NCBI GenBank assembly: GCA_945283395.1
Contig: CALYQH010000017.1
Coordinates: 1 to 10,749 of the forward strand
DNA from: an uncultured Ventosimonas sp.
Lineage (GTDB): Bacteria > Pseudomonadota > Gammaproteobacteria > Pseudomonadales > Pseudomonadaceae
Length of the DNA stretch: 10,749 nt
Reading direction: 5' to 3'
In this document: piece after piece, positions 1 through 8,433 of the stretch
Layout: the number at the start of each line of letters is the position of its first letter
Numbering within the stretch: the stretch's first letter is position 1
Made by a program: the position numbers and the translations under genes
The notes under the pieces: generated by a model
Database searches by the model: none
The model's input: only the letters and a program-made list of their open reading frames with translations
Told to the model about the DNA's origin: nothing

Positions 1-957
1 AATAAGTGCGATAAAAGTAGAGATAAGCACTAATAATTTCATGATAAAAGCTAGTTTATTATAATAATTTTGTTCATTAATTGTTTTAGCTTGAATAAGT
101 GAAGGATTAATAGAAGACATAATAACCATTGGAATAAAATACCAGATTTCACTAATTTTAGTGGCCGCGGTGTAAATACCAATAGCTTTATAATCAAGCA
201 TACGACCTAACATGATTTTATCTATTTGCATATAAATAATAATAGTTAAGCCTGATAATATTAGCGGCCAGCATTGTTTTAGATCATGTTTAATACGGTC
301 TAGACTAATCTGCCAACTTAAAATAGTTTGGTTATTATAAGTATAGGCTAACAGTATTAAGAGGCTAATAATAATACTATCTATTAAAAATACTGCAGCA
401 ATTGCCAATAAAGAGGCATGGGTTAGGATGAGTATAATTTTTAATAGACTACAAATAATAAAAGAACTATTTTCCACCCAGACCATGTATTTAGATAACG
501 TATTAGCTTCAAAATAGAATCGGATAACATCTAAGGGTTTAAATAGCAAAGTAATTCCTAGCACGATACATATAAGTTGGCTATTGGTGCTATCAAATAA
601 CCAACAGCTCAATATGACTAATATTGAGAAAGCTAACGAAGCAGTAATAATTTGTATTAAACAGGCGCTTCCTAATATTTGATTGGCTTGCGAGGTTTCT
701 TTAACTAAGTCTCTGACTACAATATTATTTAAGCCAAAGCCAGCGATAACCATTAAAAAACTCATAATAGCCAGTATATAGTTGAGCAATCCAAGCTGAC
801 TAGGCCCTAAATAGCGAGCCATCCAAGCCCCTAGAAAAACCCCTATTCCCATTCGAAATATTTTGTCAAAGAAAAGCCAACCTATATTATTAATTATTTT
901 TGCTAGATATGGCTTTTGCTGAAATTTTTCTCTTATAAAATATGGTAGTAATTTCAT
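1..957 (-). CDS. Wzx-type polysaccharide/O-antigen flippase, C-terminus beyond the window
   Basis: This is an inner-membrane transporter of the polysaccharide flippase family (Wzx/RfbX, MOP superfamily), which moves undecaprenyl-linked sugar units across the membrane. The first 319 codons are open without a stop and the end lies left of position 1. The protein is a chain of hydrophobic segments with few charges. Near the start it reads GAWMARYLGPSQLG (about residues 44-57), followed by GFGLNNIVVRDLV, and about residue 255 it reads YMQIDKIMLGRM followed by GIYTAATKISEIWYFIP; all are typical of these flippases. The ATG at 957 follows the ugd stop by 6 bases, so the two genes are probably cotranscribed, although no clear Shine-Dalgarno is seen. 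The carried glycan cannot be told from the sequence. The stop in ugd could reduce its expression by polarity. Confidence 0.85.
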   Translation of the reverse strand, partial: MKLLPYFIREKFQQKPYLAKIINNIGWLFFDKIFRMGIGVFLGAWMARYLGPSQLGLLNYILAIMSFLMVIAGFGLNNIVVRDLVKETSQANQILGSACLIQIITASLAFSILVILSCWLFDSTNSQLICIVLGITLLFKPLDVIRFYFEANTLSKYMVWVENSSFIICSLLKIILILTHASLLAIAAVFLIDSIIISLLILLAYTYNNQTILSWQISLDRIKHDLKQCWPLILSGLTIIIYMQIDKIMLGRMLDYKAIGIYTAATKISEIWYFIPMVIMSSINPSLIQAKTINEQNYYNKLAFIMKLLVLISTFIALI

Positions 958-963
958 TATTAG

Positions 964-2301
964 TTAAGTGGATTGTGCTTGGCGACCTATGGAATAATAG
1001 GTGATTTTAAGCTCTTGCATTTGTTCTAATGAAAATAGATTACGTCCATCAAAAATGACAGGATTTCTCAAGTTAGAGCAAATAAGATTAAAGTCAGGAG
1101 CTTTAAACTCTTGCCATTCGGTGATAATGATTAATGCATCACATCCCTTAAGGGTATCTTCTTTTTGTTGACAAAGTTGTAAATCATCTCTTTTGCCATA
1201 AATACGTTTTGTTTCATCCATAGCTTTTGGGTCATAAGCTTTGACTTTTGCGCCTGCTTGCCATAAAGCTTCCATTAACACCCGGCTGGGAGCTTCTCTC
1301 ATGTCATCGGTATTAGGTTTGAAGCTCAGTCCCCATAGTGCAAAGGTCTTTCCTTCCAGATTACCAGAAAAATGCTTATTTATTTTAGTAAATAATACAT
1401 GTTTTTGTAGATCATTACGTTCTTCTACAGCGTTAAGTACTTTAGCCTCGAATCCTATTTCTTTTGCTGTACGAATGAGTGCTTTGACATCTTTAGGAAA
1501 ACATGAACCGCCATAACCAGCTCCAGCATAAATAAAATGATAACCAATACGAGGATCTGAACCTATACCTTGGCGGACCATTTGGATATCCGCGCCTAGT
1601 TGTTCTGCTAAATTAGCCATTTCATTCATAAAGCTGATTTTGGTTGCGAGTAGACAATTAGCAGCATATTTACATAGTTCAGCACTATGGATATCCATAA
1701 CAATAATTTTTTCATGATTTCTGTTGAAAGGGGCATACAGCTCTCTTAATGTCTGCTCGGTAGCTGCATCATTTGTACCTATGATGATCCTATCGGGCTT
1801 CATACAATCATTGACAGCAGAGCCCTCTTTGAGAAATTCAGGGTTAGAGGCAATATTAACTTTAATATTTAATTTATTGCGAGTTGTTAATACTTGTTTA
1901 ACTTGGGTAGCTACTTTATCGGCGGTGCCCACCGGAACGGTTGATTTATCAATAATAATACAATCTTGATTAATGTGACTGGCAATAGTTTCAGCTACAG
2001 ATAGTACATATTGTAAATCTGCTGAGCCATCTTCATCAGGAGGTGTTCCCACCGCTATAAAAAAAATATTGATTTGCTCAATAGCTTATACTGCATTAGT
2101 TGTAAAATGTAAGAGCCCCTTTGCATAATTATCTTTTACTAAAGGTTCAAGGCCTGGCTCAAAAATCGGCAGTATACCTTGTTTGAGATTCTCAATTTTT
2201 TGGCTATCAATATCAACACATGTCACATGGTGACCTACGTTTGCCAAAATAGTGCCCTGTACTAAACCAACATAACCTGTTCCAAAAACTGTAATTTTCA
2301 T
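964..2301 (-). pseudogene. ugd: UDP-glucose 6-dehydrogenase, interrupted by an in-frame TAA at codon 72
   Basis: The enzyme oxidises UDP-glucose to UDP-glucuronate with two NAD+, supplying uronic acid for surface polysaccharides. The frame spans 446 codons including the final stop, the usual family length. Visible motifs are the Rossmann GTGYVGL (residues 7-13), [23 protein letters not shown] just after the interruption, STVPVGT (about 120-126), [10 protein letters not shown] (about 153-162) and GGSCFPKD with the catalytic cysteine at about codon 267. A TAA at 2086-2088 breaks the frame between HFTTNAV and AIEQINIFF. Family members as I recall them have the same number of residues here, so this is a substitution (for example CAA or GAA to TAA) and not an indel. 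Restart at the GTG at 2052 would give a 362-residue product lacking the NAD-binding glycine motif. An A8 run (2059-2066) lies close by. Function is probably lost unless the stop is read through. Confidence 0.85.
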
Positions 2302-2358
2302 AATTAATGACTTTTATTTGTTAAGTGGATAAATAGTATAACTAACTTACAATATACC

Positions 2359-2389
2359 AGTATAAGAAGAAAAAATATATTGTTGTCAA
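2359..2389 (-). promoter_or_regulatory. Probable sigma70 promoter for ugd and flippase
   Basis: On the minus strand a perfect TTGACA (2389-2384) is followed after 19 bases by TATACT (2364-2359), one mismatch from the -10 consensus. The spacer is AT-rich and slightly long. Transcription would start near 2352, leaving a leader of about 50 bases before the ugd ATG at 2301. This is the best promoter match in the 155-base divergent gap. A second TATACT at 2340-2335 has no good -35 box. No equally good plus-strand promoter was found for the gene at 2457, though weak AT-rich candidates exist around 2383-2412. Confidence 0.5.
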
Positions 2390-2456
2390 GCTATTAATTA
2401 TAAAAAGATAGAGTAAATTTGTGTTAGATTAATAAAAGAGAAAGTTACAAGATGAT

Positions 2457-2984
2457 ATGAAAATGTTTAAGATACATTCTTTATTGATTATTTTAGTAAT
2501 TTCCCCCTATCTTCCTGCTAAGATTTATCAATGCATGGATGCAACAGGGCAACGTATTTTTTCCGACAAACCTTGTCAATATATTGAATCTATGGGAGAT
2601 GGCGAAGTAAGTAGTTACGATGCCAGCAAAGTTCCTAATGTAGAGCTTAATAATGTACCTCAAGTTGTTAGCGATCAAAAAGCTGAGCAAATACGCTATC
2701 GCATGACCCCTGCTCAAGCAAGGGCTAAATATTGCGCTAAATATAGTCAGCCGCAGAGAGATAACTTAATTGCTTTAAAACAAGTAGTGTTAGGAATGTA
2801 TTTGGCTGATGTCATTAAAGTATGGGGAGCTCCTTTGTCATCTGATGGCAATAAAGTTTTATTTCAAGATGGTGATGATGAAGTCACTATTTCTCTTATA
2901 GAAGGTTGTGTTATCAATATTCAGCGAAATCTACAGCAAGAAGAGGACATTGATTCGTCAGTACCTATAGAGTCAAGTTTTTAA
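2457..2984 (+). CDS. Exported DUF4124-domain protein of unknown function
   Basis: The product is a 175-residue exported protein. Residues 1-21 form a signal peptide: lysines near the start, the hydrophobic stretch LLIILVISPYLPA, and likely cleavage after Ala21. The mature part opens with the DUF4124 signature YQCMDATGQRIFSDKPC, whose cysteines 26 and 40 could form a periplasmic disulfide. The C-terminal third has VVLGMYLADVIKVWGAP (about 110-126), a pattern resembling the SmpA/OmlA-like segments seen in related periplasmic proteins, and two more cysteines (93 and 151). The tail is acidic. No catalytic motif is visible. The ATG at 2457 is the first start giving a proper signal peptide; an ATG two codons later is also possible. 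Only a weak purine stretch (2434-2443) precedes it. The stop is 4 bases before comEC, so the two are likely cotranscribed. Confidence 0.75.
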   Translation: MKMFKIHSLLIILVISPYLPAKIYQCMDATGQRIFSDKPCQYIESMGDGEVSSYDASKVPNVELNNVPQVVSDQKAEQIRYRMTPAQARAKYCAKYSQPQRDNLIALKQVVLGMYLADVIKVWGAPLSSDGNKVLFQDGDDEVTISLIEGCVINIQRNLQQEEDIDSSVPIESSF

Positions 2985-2988
2985 AATA

Positions 2989-5214
2989 ATGCGTATAGCT
3001 CTGGTGGCATTAATTAGTGGTTTATTAACTGTTAGGTTTTTGGGTCATTTGCCTTCTGGTGATGTATGCTTATGGTTAGCTAGTATAGGTTTTATATTAA
3101 TTTTTAGTCGTATTTTTCCTATTGGTTTTTTATTGCTAGGTATTGCTTGGGGGGGCTTTTGTGCAATATGCGTGATGAATGATCGTTTAGATAAAAAGTT
3201 AGACGGACAAAAAATTTGGTTAGTAGGAGAAATTAGTGGACTTCCAGAACAAGATCAACAACTAACTAGATTTTATGTAAAGAATAGCCAGACAGTACAT
3301 AGCAAACTTCCTAAGCTAGTTAGGTTATCATGGTATCAAGCGCAACCTATTATGATTATGCCTGGAGAAAAATGGCGTTTTTTGGTGACTTTAAAATATC
3401 CTAAAGGAACAGTCAAACCTGCCACTTTTGATTATGAAGCTTGGTTAACTAGTAAACATGTAGGCGCTACAGGTACTGTTAAGCAGGCTGAAAGGTTAGA
3501 AAGAGCAGGGCTAATGGCTGGTTGGCGTCATCAATTAAGAGCTACCATTCTTGCCCAAAATACCTATGGGCAGGGTGGTGGTCTAGTTGCACTAGTAATT
3601 GGGGATGGTTCAGGTATAAGCCAAACCCAGTGGGATATTTTGCAAGCAACAGGTACCATCCATTTGATGGTAGTTTCAGGTCAACATATCACACTATTAG
3701 CTGCTTTAATTTACGGCAGTATTGCTTGGTTAGCGCGTATAGGCTGGTGGCCTAAGCGTCTTAACTGGCTGCCTGTAGCTTGTGCTATGGCAATGGGAGG
3801 AGTTGTTAGCTACGGATACTTAGCAGGTTTTGATATTCCTGTGCAAAGATCTTGTATTATGTTGGCAATTGTACTTTTGTGGCGGTTAAAATTTCGTCAA
3901 TTGGGAATAATTACCCCTTTCTTGTCGGCACTAGCTATTGTCTTGATATATGATCCTTTAGCTAGTTTACAAGCAGGCTTTTGGTTATCTTTCGTTTCAG
4001 TAGCTATTTTATTAATAGTTTTCGCGGGAAGATTGCAGCCAAGTAAATGGTGGATTAATACGATTAAATTAGAGTGGGTTATTTCAATAGGGTTAACTCC
4101 AGTGTTAATGGCTTTATTATTACCAGTGAGTCTAACAGGGCCAATAGCTAATTTAGTGGCGGTACCCATCGTAACTTTTATCATTGTGCCGTTAGCTTTA
4201 TTAGGCACTTTATTTAGTGCCGTCCCTTATCTAGGAAGTGTATTATTATGGTTGGCTGGCGCTAGTTTACATTATTTAATTAGCTTTTTAGCTGCAATGG
4301 CGCTGTTGGTTCATGCTTGGATTATACCTATGCCGGCCTGGTGGGCTTTTATATTAGCTTTATTAGGTGTCGTGTTATTATTACTACCAAGCGGTTTACC
4401 CATTAGGTTATTCGGTTTAGTATTTTGTTTACCTTTATTGATACCTAATCAAACGATTATCACTAAAGATTTGGCAAAGGTAACTGTATTTGATGTGGGG
4501 CAAGGATTAGCTGTTTTAGTAAGAACTACATAACATACTTTATTATATGATCTAGGTCCGAGTTTTGGTGACTTTAATTTAGGTGCAAGAATTTTATTAC
4601 CTTCTTTACAAAGACAGGGTATTAGTATAGTGGATAAGATTATCGTATCTCATGCCGATAGAGATCATATAGGAGCTTCAGTGCCTATCAATGAGCGTTT
4701 AATTATTAAAGAAATATTATCAGGAGAAGTTGACAGATTACCTAAAGAGTTAAGCATTAAGCCTTGTTTAAGCGGCCTTCAATGGACTTGGGATGATGTT
4801 AATTTTACGCTTTGGCAATGGTCAGGAGCAACAAAGAGTAATGATGCTTCTCGTGTATTGATGGTAGAAGCTAAGGGCGAGCGATTATTATTAACAGGAG
4901 ATATTTCTAAGCCAGCTGAATAGGCATGGTTACTTAATAACCATTTTACTATTGACTGGTTGTTAGTTCCTCATCATGGTAGTAAACACAGTTCATCAAT
5001 TAACTTTTTAGCTATGACTAAGCCGCATAATGCAATTATCTCAAGAGGTTGGTTAAATGCTTTTCATCATCCTAATGAACAAGTTGTAAATCGCTATAAA
5101 GCCCTTAATACTCAATTACATGACACCGCTATCACAGGCGCTTTACACATAACCCTTGGGGCGTATTTACCTGTAGAGAGGCAAAGGGATATAAAATATT
5201 TTTGGCGAAAATGA
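2989..5214 (+). pseudogene. comEC: DNA uptake channel ComEC/Rec2, two in-frame nonsense codons
   Basis: ComEC is the inner-membrane channel carrying single-stranded DNA into the cytoplasm during natural transformation. The frame from ATG 2989 to TGA 5214 gives 742 codons, a normal full length. Membrane segments and a DUF4131-like soluble domain fill about residues 1-170. The Competence domain follows (about 195-480, with VVSGQHITLL), then a metallo-beta-lactamase-like domain starting at DVGQG (502-506), with HADRDH (555-560) and PHHGS (661-665). A TAA at 4531-4533 (codon 515, between VRTT and HTLLYD) and a TAG at 4921-4923 (codon 645, between SKPAE and AWLLNN) interrupt it. All three segments stay in the same frame and keep family motifs, so both stops look like recent point changes, most simply from CAA and CAG. 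The first segment alone could make a 514-residue membrane protein without the C-terminal domain. Confidence 0.88.
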
Positions 5215-5221
5215 CAAGATG

Positions 5222-5260
5222 AGGTTATCATTATTCATTAACTTTTAGATAAGATAACCT
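5222..5260 (+). repeat. Inverted repeat between comEC and exbB
   Basis: AGGTTATC at 5222-5229 is exactly complementary to GATAACCT at 5253-5260, with a 23-base AT-rich loop. No T-run follows the right arm, so it is not a classical Rho-independent terminator. It lies just after the comEC stop and 26 bases before the exbB start. It could be an operator, a leader hairpin or chance in AT-rich DNA. Confidence 0.35.
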
Positions 5261-5270
5261 AGTTTACAAA

Positions 5271-5276
5271 AGGGAG
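5271..5276 (+). promoter_or_regulatory. Shine-Dalgarno site fixing the exbB GTG start
   Basis: AGGGAG lies 9 bases upstream of the GTG at 5286. It is one of the strongest ribosome binding sites in the window and supports GTG as the exbB start, giving the N-terminus MWELVKAGG expected for Pseudomonas-type homologues. Confidence 0.6.
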
Positions 5277-5285
5277 CGAAAAACT

Positions 5286-5990
5286 GTGTGGGAGTTAGTT
5301 AAAGCTGGCGGGATCATGATGTTCCCTATTATTCTTTGTTCTATTGTGGCAATGGGTATCATTATTGAACGATTAATAGTATTAAGAACAACTAAGGTAG
5401 CACCTAGTGATTTAATGGCCAAAGTCTGGAATTGGTTTAAGTCAGGGCAAATAGATCAATTAAGATTAGCAGAGTTAAGAAAAGATTCACCTTTAGGACA
5501 AATTTTAGCCGCGGGGCTTTCTTCTGCCACTAAAGGCCGTGAACAAATGAAAGAAGCTATTGAGGAAGCAGGTGGCTTTGTAATTCATAGCTTAGAACGT
5601 TATTTAAACACCTTAGGTACTATTGCGGCTATCTCTCCTTTATTAGGATTATTAGGCACTGTATTTGGTCTCATTGAAATCTTCAGCGCTTTTCTTGCTG
5701 GTGGTACGCCAGACGCTGGTAAACTAGCAGGTGGTATTGCTATGGCTTTGGTGACTACCGCGTCAGGTTTGATTGTTGCTATCCCAGCGGTATTTTTTCA
5801 CCGTTTTTTATTACGTAAAGTAGATGACTTAGTAGTTGCCATGGAACAAAATGTGACTAGGCTCGTAGATGCTATAGATGATAGTTATCATAATAGAGAA
5901 CCCCATTTTAAACCTGAGGCTAAATCTTCTAGAAAAGTAAAAAGTAAAATAGCATCACATCTAACATCAAATCGAGGCGAATCGGCGTGA
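5286..5990 (+). CDS. exbB: ExbB/TolQ/MotA-family proton channel protein
   Basis: This is the inner-membrane stator subunit that, with ExbD, uses the proton gradient to energise envelope processes. It has 234 residues with three membrane segments: about 10-32, 111-135 (GTIAAISPLLGLLGTVFGLIE, split here as GTIAAISPLL and GLLGTVFGLIE) and 149-173 (GGIAMALVTTASGLIVAIPAVF, read as GGIAMALVTTAS then GLIVAIPAVF). The large cytoplasmic loop after the first segment and the conserved second and third segments are typical of the family. The C-terminal tail is basic (KSSRKVKSK). It starts with GTG behind a good ribosome binding site, and its TGA overlaps the exbD GTG by 4 bases (GTGA). No tonB or tolA lies nearby, so its energised partner is unknown. 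The same exbBD pair precedes lpxK in Pseudomonas. Confidence in the family is high and in the specific role low. Confidence 0.88.
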   Translation: MWELVKAGGIMMFPIILCSIVAMGIIIERLIVLRTTKVAPSDLMAKVWNWFKSGQIDQLRLAELRKDSPLGQILAAGLSSATKGREQMKEAIEEAGGFVIHSLERYLNTLGTIAAISPLLGLLGTVFGLIEIFSAFLAGGTPDAGKLAGGIAMALVTTASGLIVAIPAVFFHRFLLRKVDDLVVAMEQNVTRLVDAIDDSYHNREPHFKPEAKSSRKVKSKIASHLTSNRGESA

Positions 5991-6424
5991 GATTTAAAAG
6001 AGGACGAGGTAATGGATCTGCCCGTGATGAGATATACATCAATCTAGCATCCTTAATAGATATTATTTTTGTATTATTACTATTTTTTGTAGTGACCACA
6101 ACCTTTACTAGAGAAAATCAGCTAAAAATTCAATTACCAGAGGCGGGCGTTCATAATCCTGTAACCTCAGCTAATATTGATCGCTTAGAAATAACTATTA
6201 GTAGTGATGGCAAATATGCTGTTAATGGCAGAGTATTACCTCAAGCAACAGAAGATAACTTAACGGAAGCTCTTCAAGCTGAATCAAAAGGTAATAAGGA
6301 TGTTCCAGTATTAGTGACGGCTGATGCTAATGCCAGATATCAAGCAATAATTACAGCTATGTCGGCCGCTGGACAAATGGGATTTTCTAAATTACGGTTA
6401 GCGACAGTAGAATCTGAGCATTAA
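5987..6424 (+). CDS. exbD: ExbD/TolR-family biopolymer transport protein
   Basis: This 145-residue protein is the partner of the preceding ExbB. A short basic cytoplasmic N-terminus (RFKRGRG) leads into one membrane helix at about 20-40, LASLIDIIFVLLLFFVVTTT, which holds the family's proton-carrying aspartate at position 25. The rest is a periplasmic domain of ExbD/TolR type that ends near STAMSAAGQMGFSKLRLATVE in general layout. The GTG start lies inside the exbB stop (GTGA) with a GAGGCGA ribosome binding sequence at about 5973-5979, so translation is probably coupled to keep subunit ratios fixed. The TAA stop overlaps the lpxK ATG by one base. Family assignment is firm; whether it works with TonB, TolA or another partner cannot be seen here. 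Confidence 0.88.
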   Translation: MRFKRGRGNGSARDEIYINLASLIDIIFVLLLFFVVTTTFTRENQLKIQLPEAGVHNPVTSANIDRLEITISSDGKYAVNGRVLPQATEDNLTEALQAESKGNKDVPVLVTADANARYQAIITAMSAAGQMGFSKLRLATVESEH

Positions 6425-7440
6425 TGGCAATTATGAACTTTCGTGAGTCTCTAATAGCCTCTTGGTATGGCGAAAGAAAACCATTTAGATGGTTAGCCCC
6501 TTTGACTAGTCTATATAGTAAACAGGCTATCCAAAAACGTGCAGCTTATCTTTCCGGAAAAAAAATAAGTTACAAAGCTCCTGTGCCTATTGTAGTGGTA
6601 GGTAATATTACAGTAGGAGGAACGGGCAAAACTCCCATGATTTTATGGATGATAAGTTTTTTACAAAAACATGGTATTAAGGTAGCGGTCGTTAGTAGAG
6701 GCTATGGTGCAAAACCTACAAAATTTCCTTGGCGTGTATTACCTGAGCAAAGCGCATCCCTTGTAGGTGATGAACCTTTATTGATAGTCAAGCGAAGCCA
6801 AGTCCCGTTAGTTATAGCTCCAAATCGTAGTAAAGCTGTCCAACTATTATGCGCTGAAGATAAACCCGATATCATTTTGTCCGATGACGGATTACAACAT
6901 TATTCGTTGGCTAGAGATTTGGAGCTTGTTATGATAGATAATAATCGTCAATTAGGTAATGGGTATTGTCTGCCGATGGGACCTTTAAGAGAACCAATTG
7001 AACGTCTAAAAACAGTGGATGCTATCATTTATAATGGAGCTAAGCATGATCCAATAGAGGGTTTTGCCATGCAACTTGAACCTATTGAACTCATTAATTT
7101 AGCCAGTGGTGAAAGACAGCCTCTAACTTATTTAGCTAAAGGTCAAACTATTAATGCAGTGGCTGGCATAGGAAATCCTCAGCGATTTTTTAATACCTTA
7201 CAACATTTAGGCTGGCAAGTATTACCCCTACCTTTTGCTGATCATACTCAATATAGTAAGGCAACACTTAATTTTGCCAATCACTACCCTGTGTTAATGA
7301 CGGAAAAAGATGCTGTTAAATGCCAAGCGTTTGCTAAGTCTAATTGGTGGTATTTAAAGGTTGAAAGTATACCTTCAGCGGCTTTTGTGAAATGGTTTGA
7401 GCAAAAAATAACCGAGCTATTACCCCAAAAATGTTTATAA
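6424..7440 (+). CDS. lpxK: Tetraacyldisaccharide 4'-kinase (lipid A synthesis)
   Basis: LpxK phosphorylates the 4' position of the tetraacyldisaccharide 1-phosphate to make lipid IVA, at the inner face of the cytoplasmic membrane. The protein has 338 residues, the usual family size. It shows the Walker A motif [11 protein letters not shown] (60-70), SRGYG (91-95), GDEP (115-118) and SDDGLQHY (153-160), all characteristic of LpxK. The hydrophobic/basic N-terminus ([12 protein letters not shown]) fits the membrane-associating helix. The ATG at 6424 overlaps the exbD stop by one base; a second ATG at 6433 would give the N-terminus MNFRES and is equally plausible, and neither has a strong ribosome binding site. 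Expected to be essential in a Gram-negative that makes lipid A. It ends 43 bases before ycaR. Confidence 0.95.
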   Translation: MAIMNFRESLIASWYGERKPFRWLAPLTSLYSKQAIQKRAAYLSGKKISYKAPVPIVVVGNITVGGTGKTPMILWMISFLQKHGIKVAVVSRGYGAKPTKFPWRVLPEQSASLVGDEPLLIVKRSQVPLVIAPNRSKAVQLLCAEDKPDIILSDDGLQHYSLARDLELVMIDNNRQLGNGYCLPMGPLREPIERLKTVDAIIYNGAKHDPIEGFAMQLEPIELINLASGERQPLTYLAKGQTINAVAGIGNPQRFFNTLQHLGWQVLPLPFADHTQYSKATLNFANHYPVLMTEKDAVKCQAFAKSNWWYLKVESIPSAAFVKWFEQKITELLPQKCL

Positions 7441-7471
7441 TAAAAAGAATAAATTCAACTTACTCATTTCT

Positions 7472-7475
7472 AAGG
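7472..7475 (+). promoter_or_regulatory. Shine-Dalgarno site deciding the ycaR start
   Basis: AAGG lies 8 bases before the ATG at 7484. It would overlap an upstream in-frame GTG at 7475 and so cannot serve that codon, which favours ATG 7484. Confidence 0.5.
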
Positions 7476-7483
7476 TGCTTATT

Positions 7484-7669
7484 ATGGATCAGAATTTACT
7501 TGATATTTTAGCTTGCCCTATTTGTAAAGGCCCTTTAGAGCTCAGTGCAGATAAAACTGAGTTAATCAGTAAAGGGGCAGGCGTTGCCTATCCCATTCGC
7601 GATGGTATTCCTGTCATGTTAATAGACGAGGCGCGTACCCTAACGACTGATGAGAGATTAGCTAAATGA
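7484..7669 (+). CDS. ycaR: Trm112/YcaR-family small protein
   Basis: This 61-residue protein belongs to the Trm112-like (UPF0434) family, small zinc-ribbon-like proteins encoded between lpxK and kdsB in many gammaproteobacteria. It starts [18 protein letters not shown], with the CPIC pair at 11-14, and carries [11 protein letters not shown] in the second half, the family signature. Only one CxxC is present. The exact bacterial role is not established; its persistent neighbourhood suggests a link to LPS synthesis. I chose the ATG at 7484 over an in-frame GTG at 7475 because it has a well-spaced AAGG and matches the usual family N-terminus. Its TGA overlaps the kdsB ATG by 4 bases (ATGA). Confidence 0.88.
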   Translation: MDQNLLDILACPICKGPLELSADKTELISKGAGVAYPIRDGIPVMLIDEARTLTTDERLAK

Positions 7670-8433
7670 CAACACCTTTTATAGTGGTGATTCCTGCCCG
7701 CTATGATTCAACTCGTCTACCAGGCAAACCACTTCTTCAAATAGCAGCCAAACCTATGGTGCAACATGTTTGGGAACAGGCCAAAAAAAGTGATGCGCAG
7801 CAGGTTTATATAGCCACTGATGATATCCGTATTAAGGAAGCTTGTGAGGCATTTGAGGCGCCTGTGCTTATGACAAAAAAAGATCATAGATCGGGTACTG
7901 ATAGGTTAGCTGAAGTGGCAACTTTATTAGGTCTGGCCGAAGACGATATAGTGGTTAATGTACAAGGTGATGAACCGTTAATTCCACCTCGAATTATTAA
8001 TCAAGTGGCTGCCAATTTAGCTCTTTATAATCACGCAGCTATAGCTACTTTAGCAGAACCTATTACAGAATTAGATAATTTATTTAATCCTAATATAGTC
8101 AAAGTGGTAACCGATCGGTTTGGTTATGCTATTACCTTTAGTAGGGCTGCTCTCCCATGGGCTAGGGATGCTTTGGCAAGCAATCCAAGACAATTACCTG
8201 AAGGGATTCCATTTCGTCGTCACATAGGCATATATGCTTACCGTGCAGGATTTTTACAAAATTTTGTTGAATGGGGTTCTTGTTGGTTAGAGCGTTGTGA
8301 ATCACTGGAACAACTGCGCGCTTTATGGCATGGTGTAAAAATTCAGGTAGCGGATGCGGTTGAAGTCCCTCCAGCAGGGGTAGATACCTTGGAGGATCTA
8401 ACAAGAGTTAAAAAAATAGTGGAAACAAATTAG
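7666..8433 (+). CDS. kdsB: 3-deoxy-manno-octulosonate cytidylyltransferase (CMP-KDO synthetase)
   Basis: KdsB activates KDO with CTP to give CMP-KDO, the donor for the inner core sugars added to lipid A; it is a soluble cytoplasmic enzyme. The 255 residues match the family length. Visible motifs are the nucleotide-binding N-terminus [16 protein letters not shown] (about 8-23), HRSGTDR (74-80), VNVQGDEP (97-104), HIGIYAYR in the C-terminal half and GVDTLEDL near the end. The start overlaps the ycaR stop as ATGA, with a GAGAG sequence about 8 bases upstream. The TAG stop shares one base with the GTG of the next gene. The product acts on the same LPS precursor as LpxK two genes upstream. Confidence 0.96.
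   Translation: MTTPFIVVIPARYDSTRLPGKPLLQIAAKPMVQHVWEQAKKSDAQQVYIATDDIRIKEACEAFEAPVLMTKKDHRSGTDRLAEVATLLGLAEDDIVVNVQGDEPLIPPRIINQVAANLALYNHAAIATLAEPITELDNLFNPNIVKVVTDRFGYAITFSRAALPWARDALASNPRQLPEGIPFRRHIGIYAYRAGFLQNFVEWGSCWLERCESLEQLRALWHGVKIQVADAVEVPPAGVDTLEDLTRVKKIVETN

Noticed and set aside
2086..2301. A separate 71-residue NAD-binding protein encoded by the first part of ugd.
   Set aside because: The sequence continues in the same frame straight into the rest of UDP-glucose dehydrogenase, so it is the N-terminus of one interrupted gene.
3897..4208. Open frame on the minus strand opposite comEC.
   Set aside because: It is antisense to conserved membrane segments, has no ribosome binding site or recognisable family, and looks like a codon-use shadow.
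2086..4923. Full reassignment of TAA and TAG to an amino acid.
   Set aside because: Intact genes in the window (exbD, lpxK, kdsB, murB) end at TAA or TAG exactly where homologues end and where the next gene starts, so these codons still terminate.
4630..5214. Separate small hydrolase genes made from the two C-terminal comEC pieces.
   Set aside because: Both pieces share the comEC frame, lack ribosome binding sites, and each holds only part of the metallo-beta-lactamase-like domain.
5222..5260. Rho-independent terminator after comEC.
   Set aside because: The stem has a 23-base loop and no following T-run, so it was recorded only as an inverted repeat.
8162..8404. Open frame on the minus strand opposite kdsB.
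   Set aside because: It overlaps a firmly identified gene, and its translation shows no domain.
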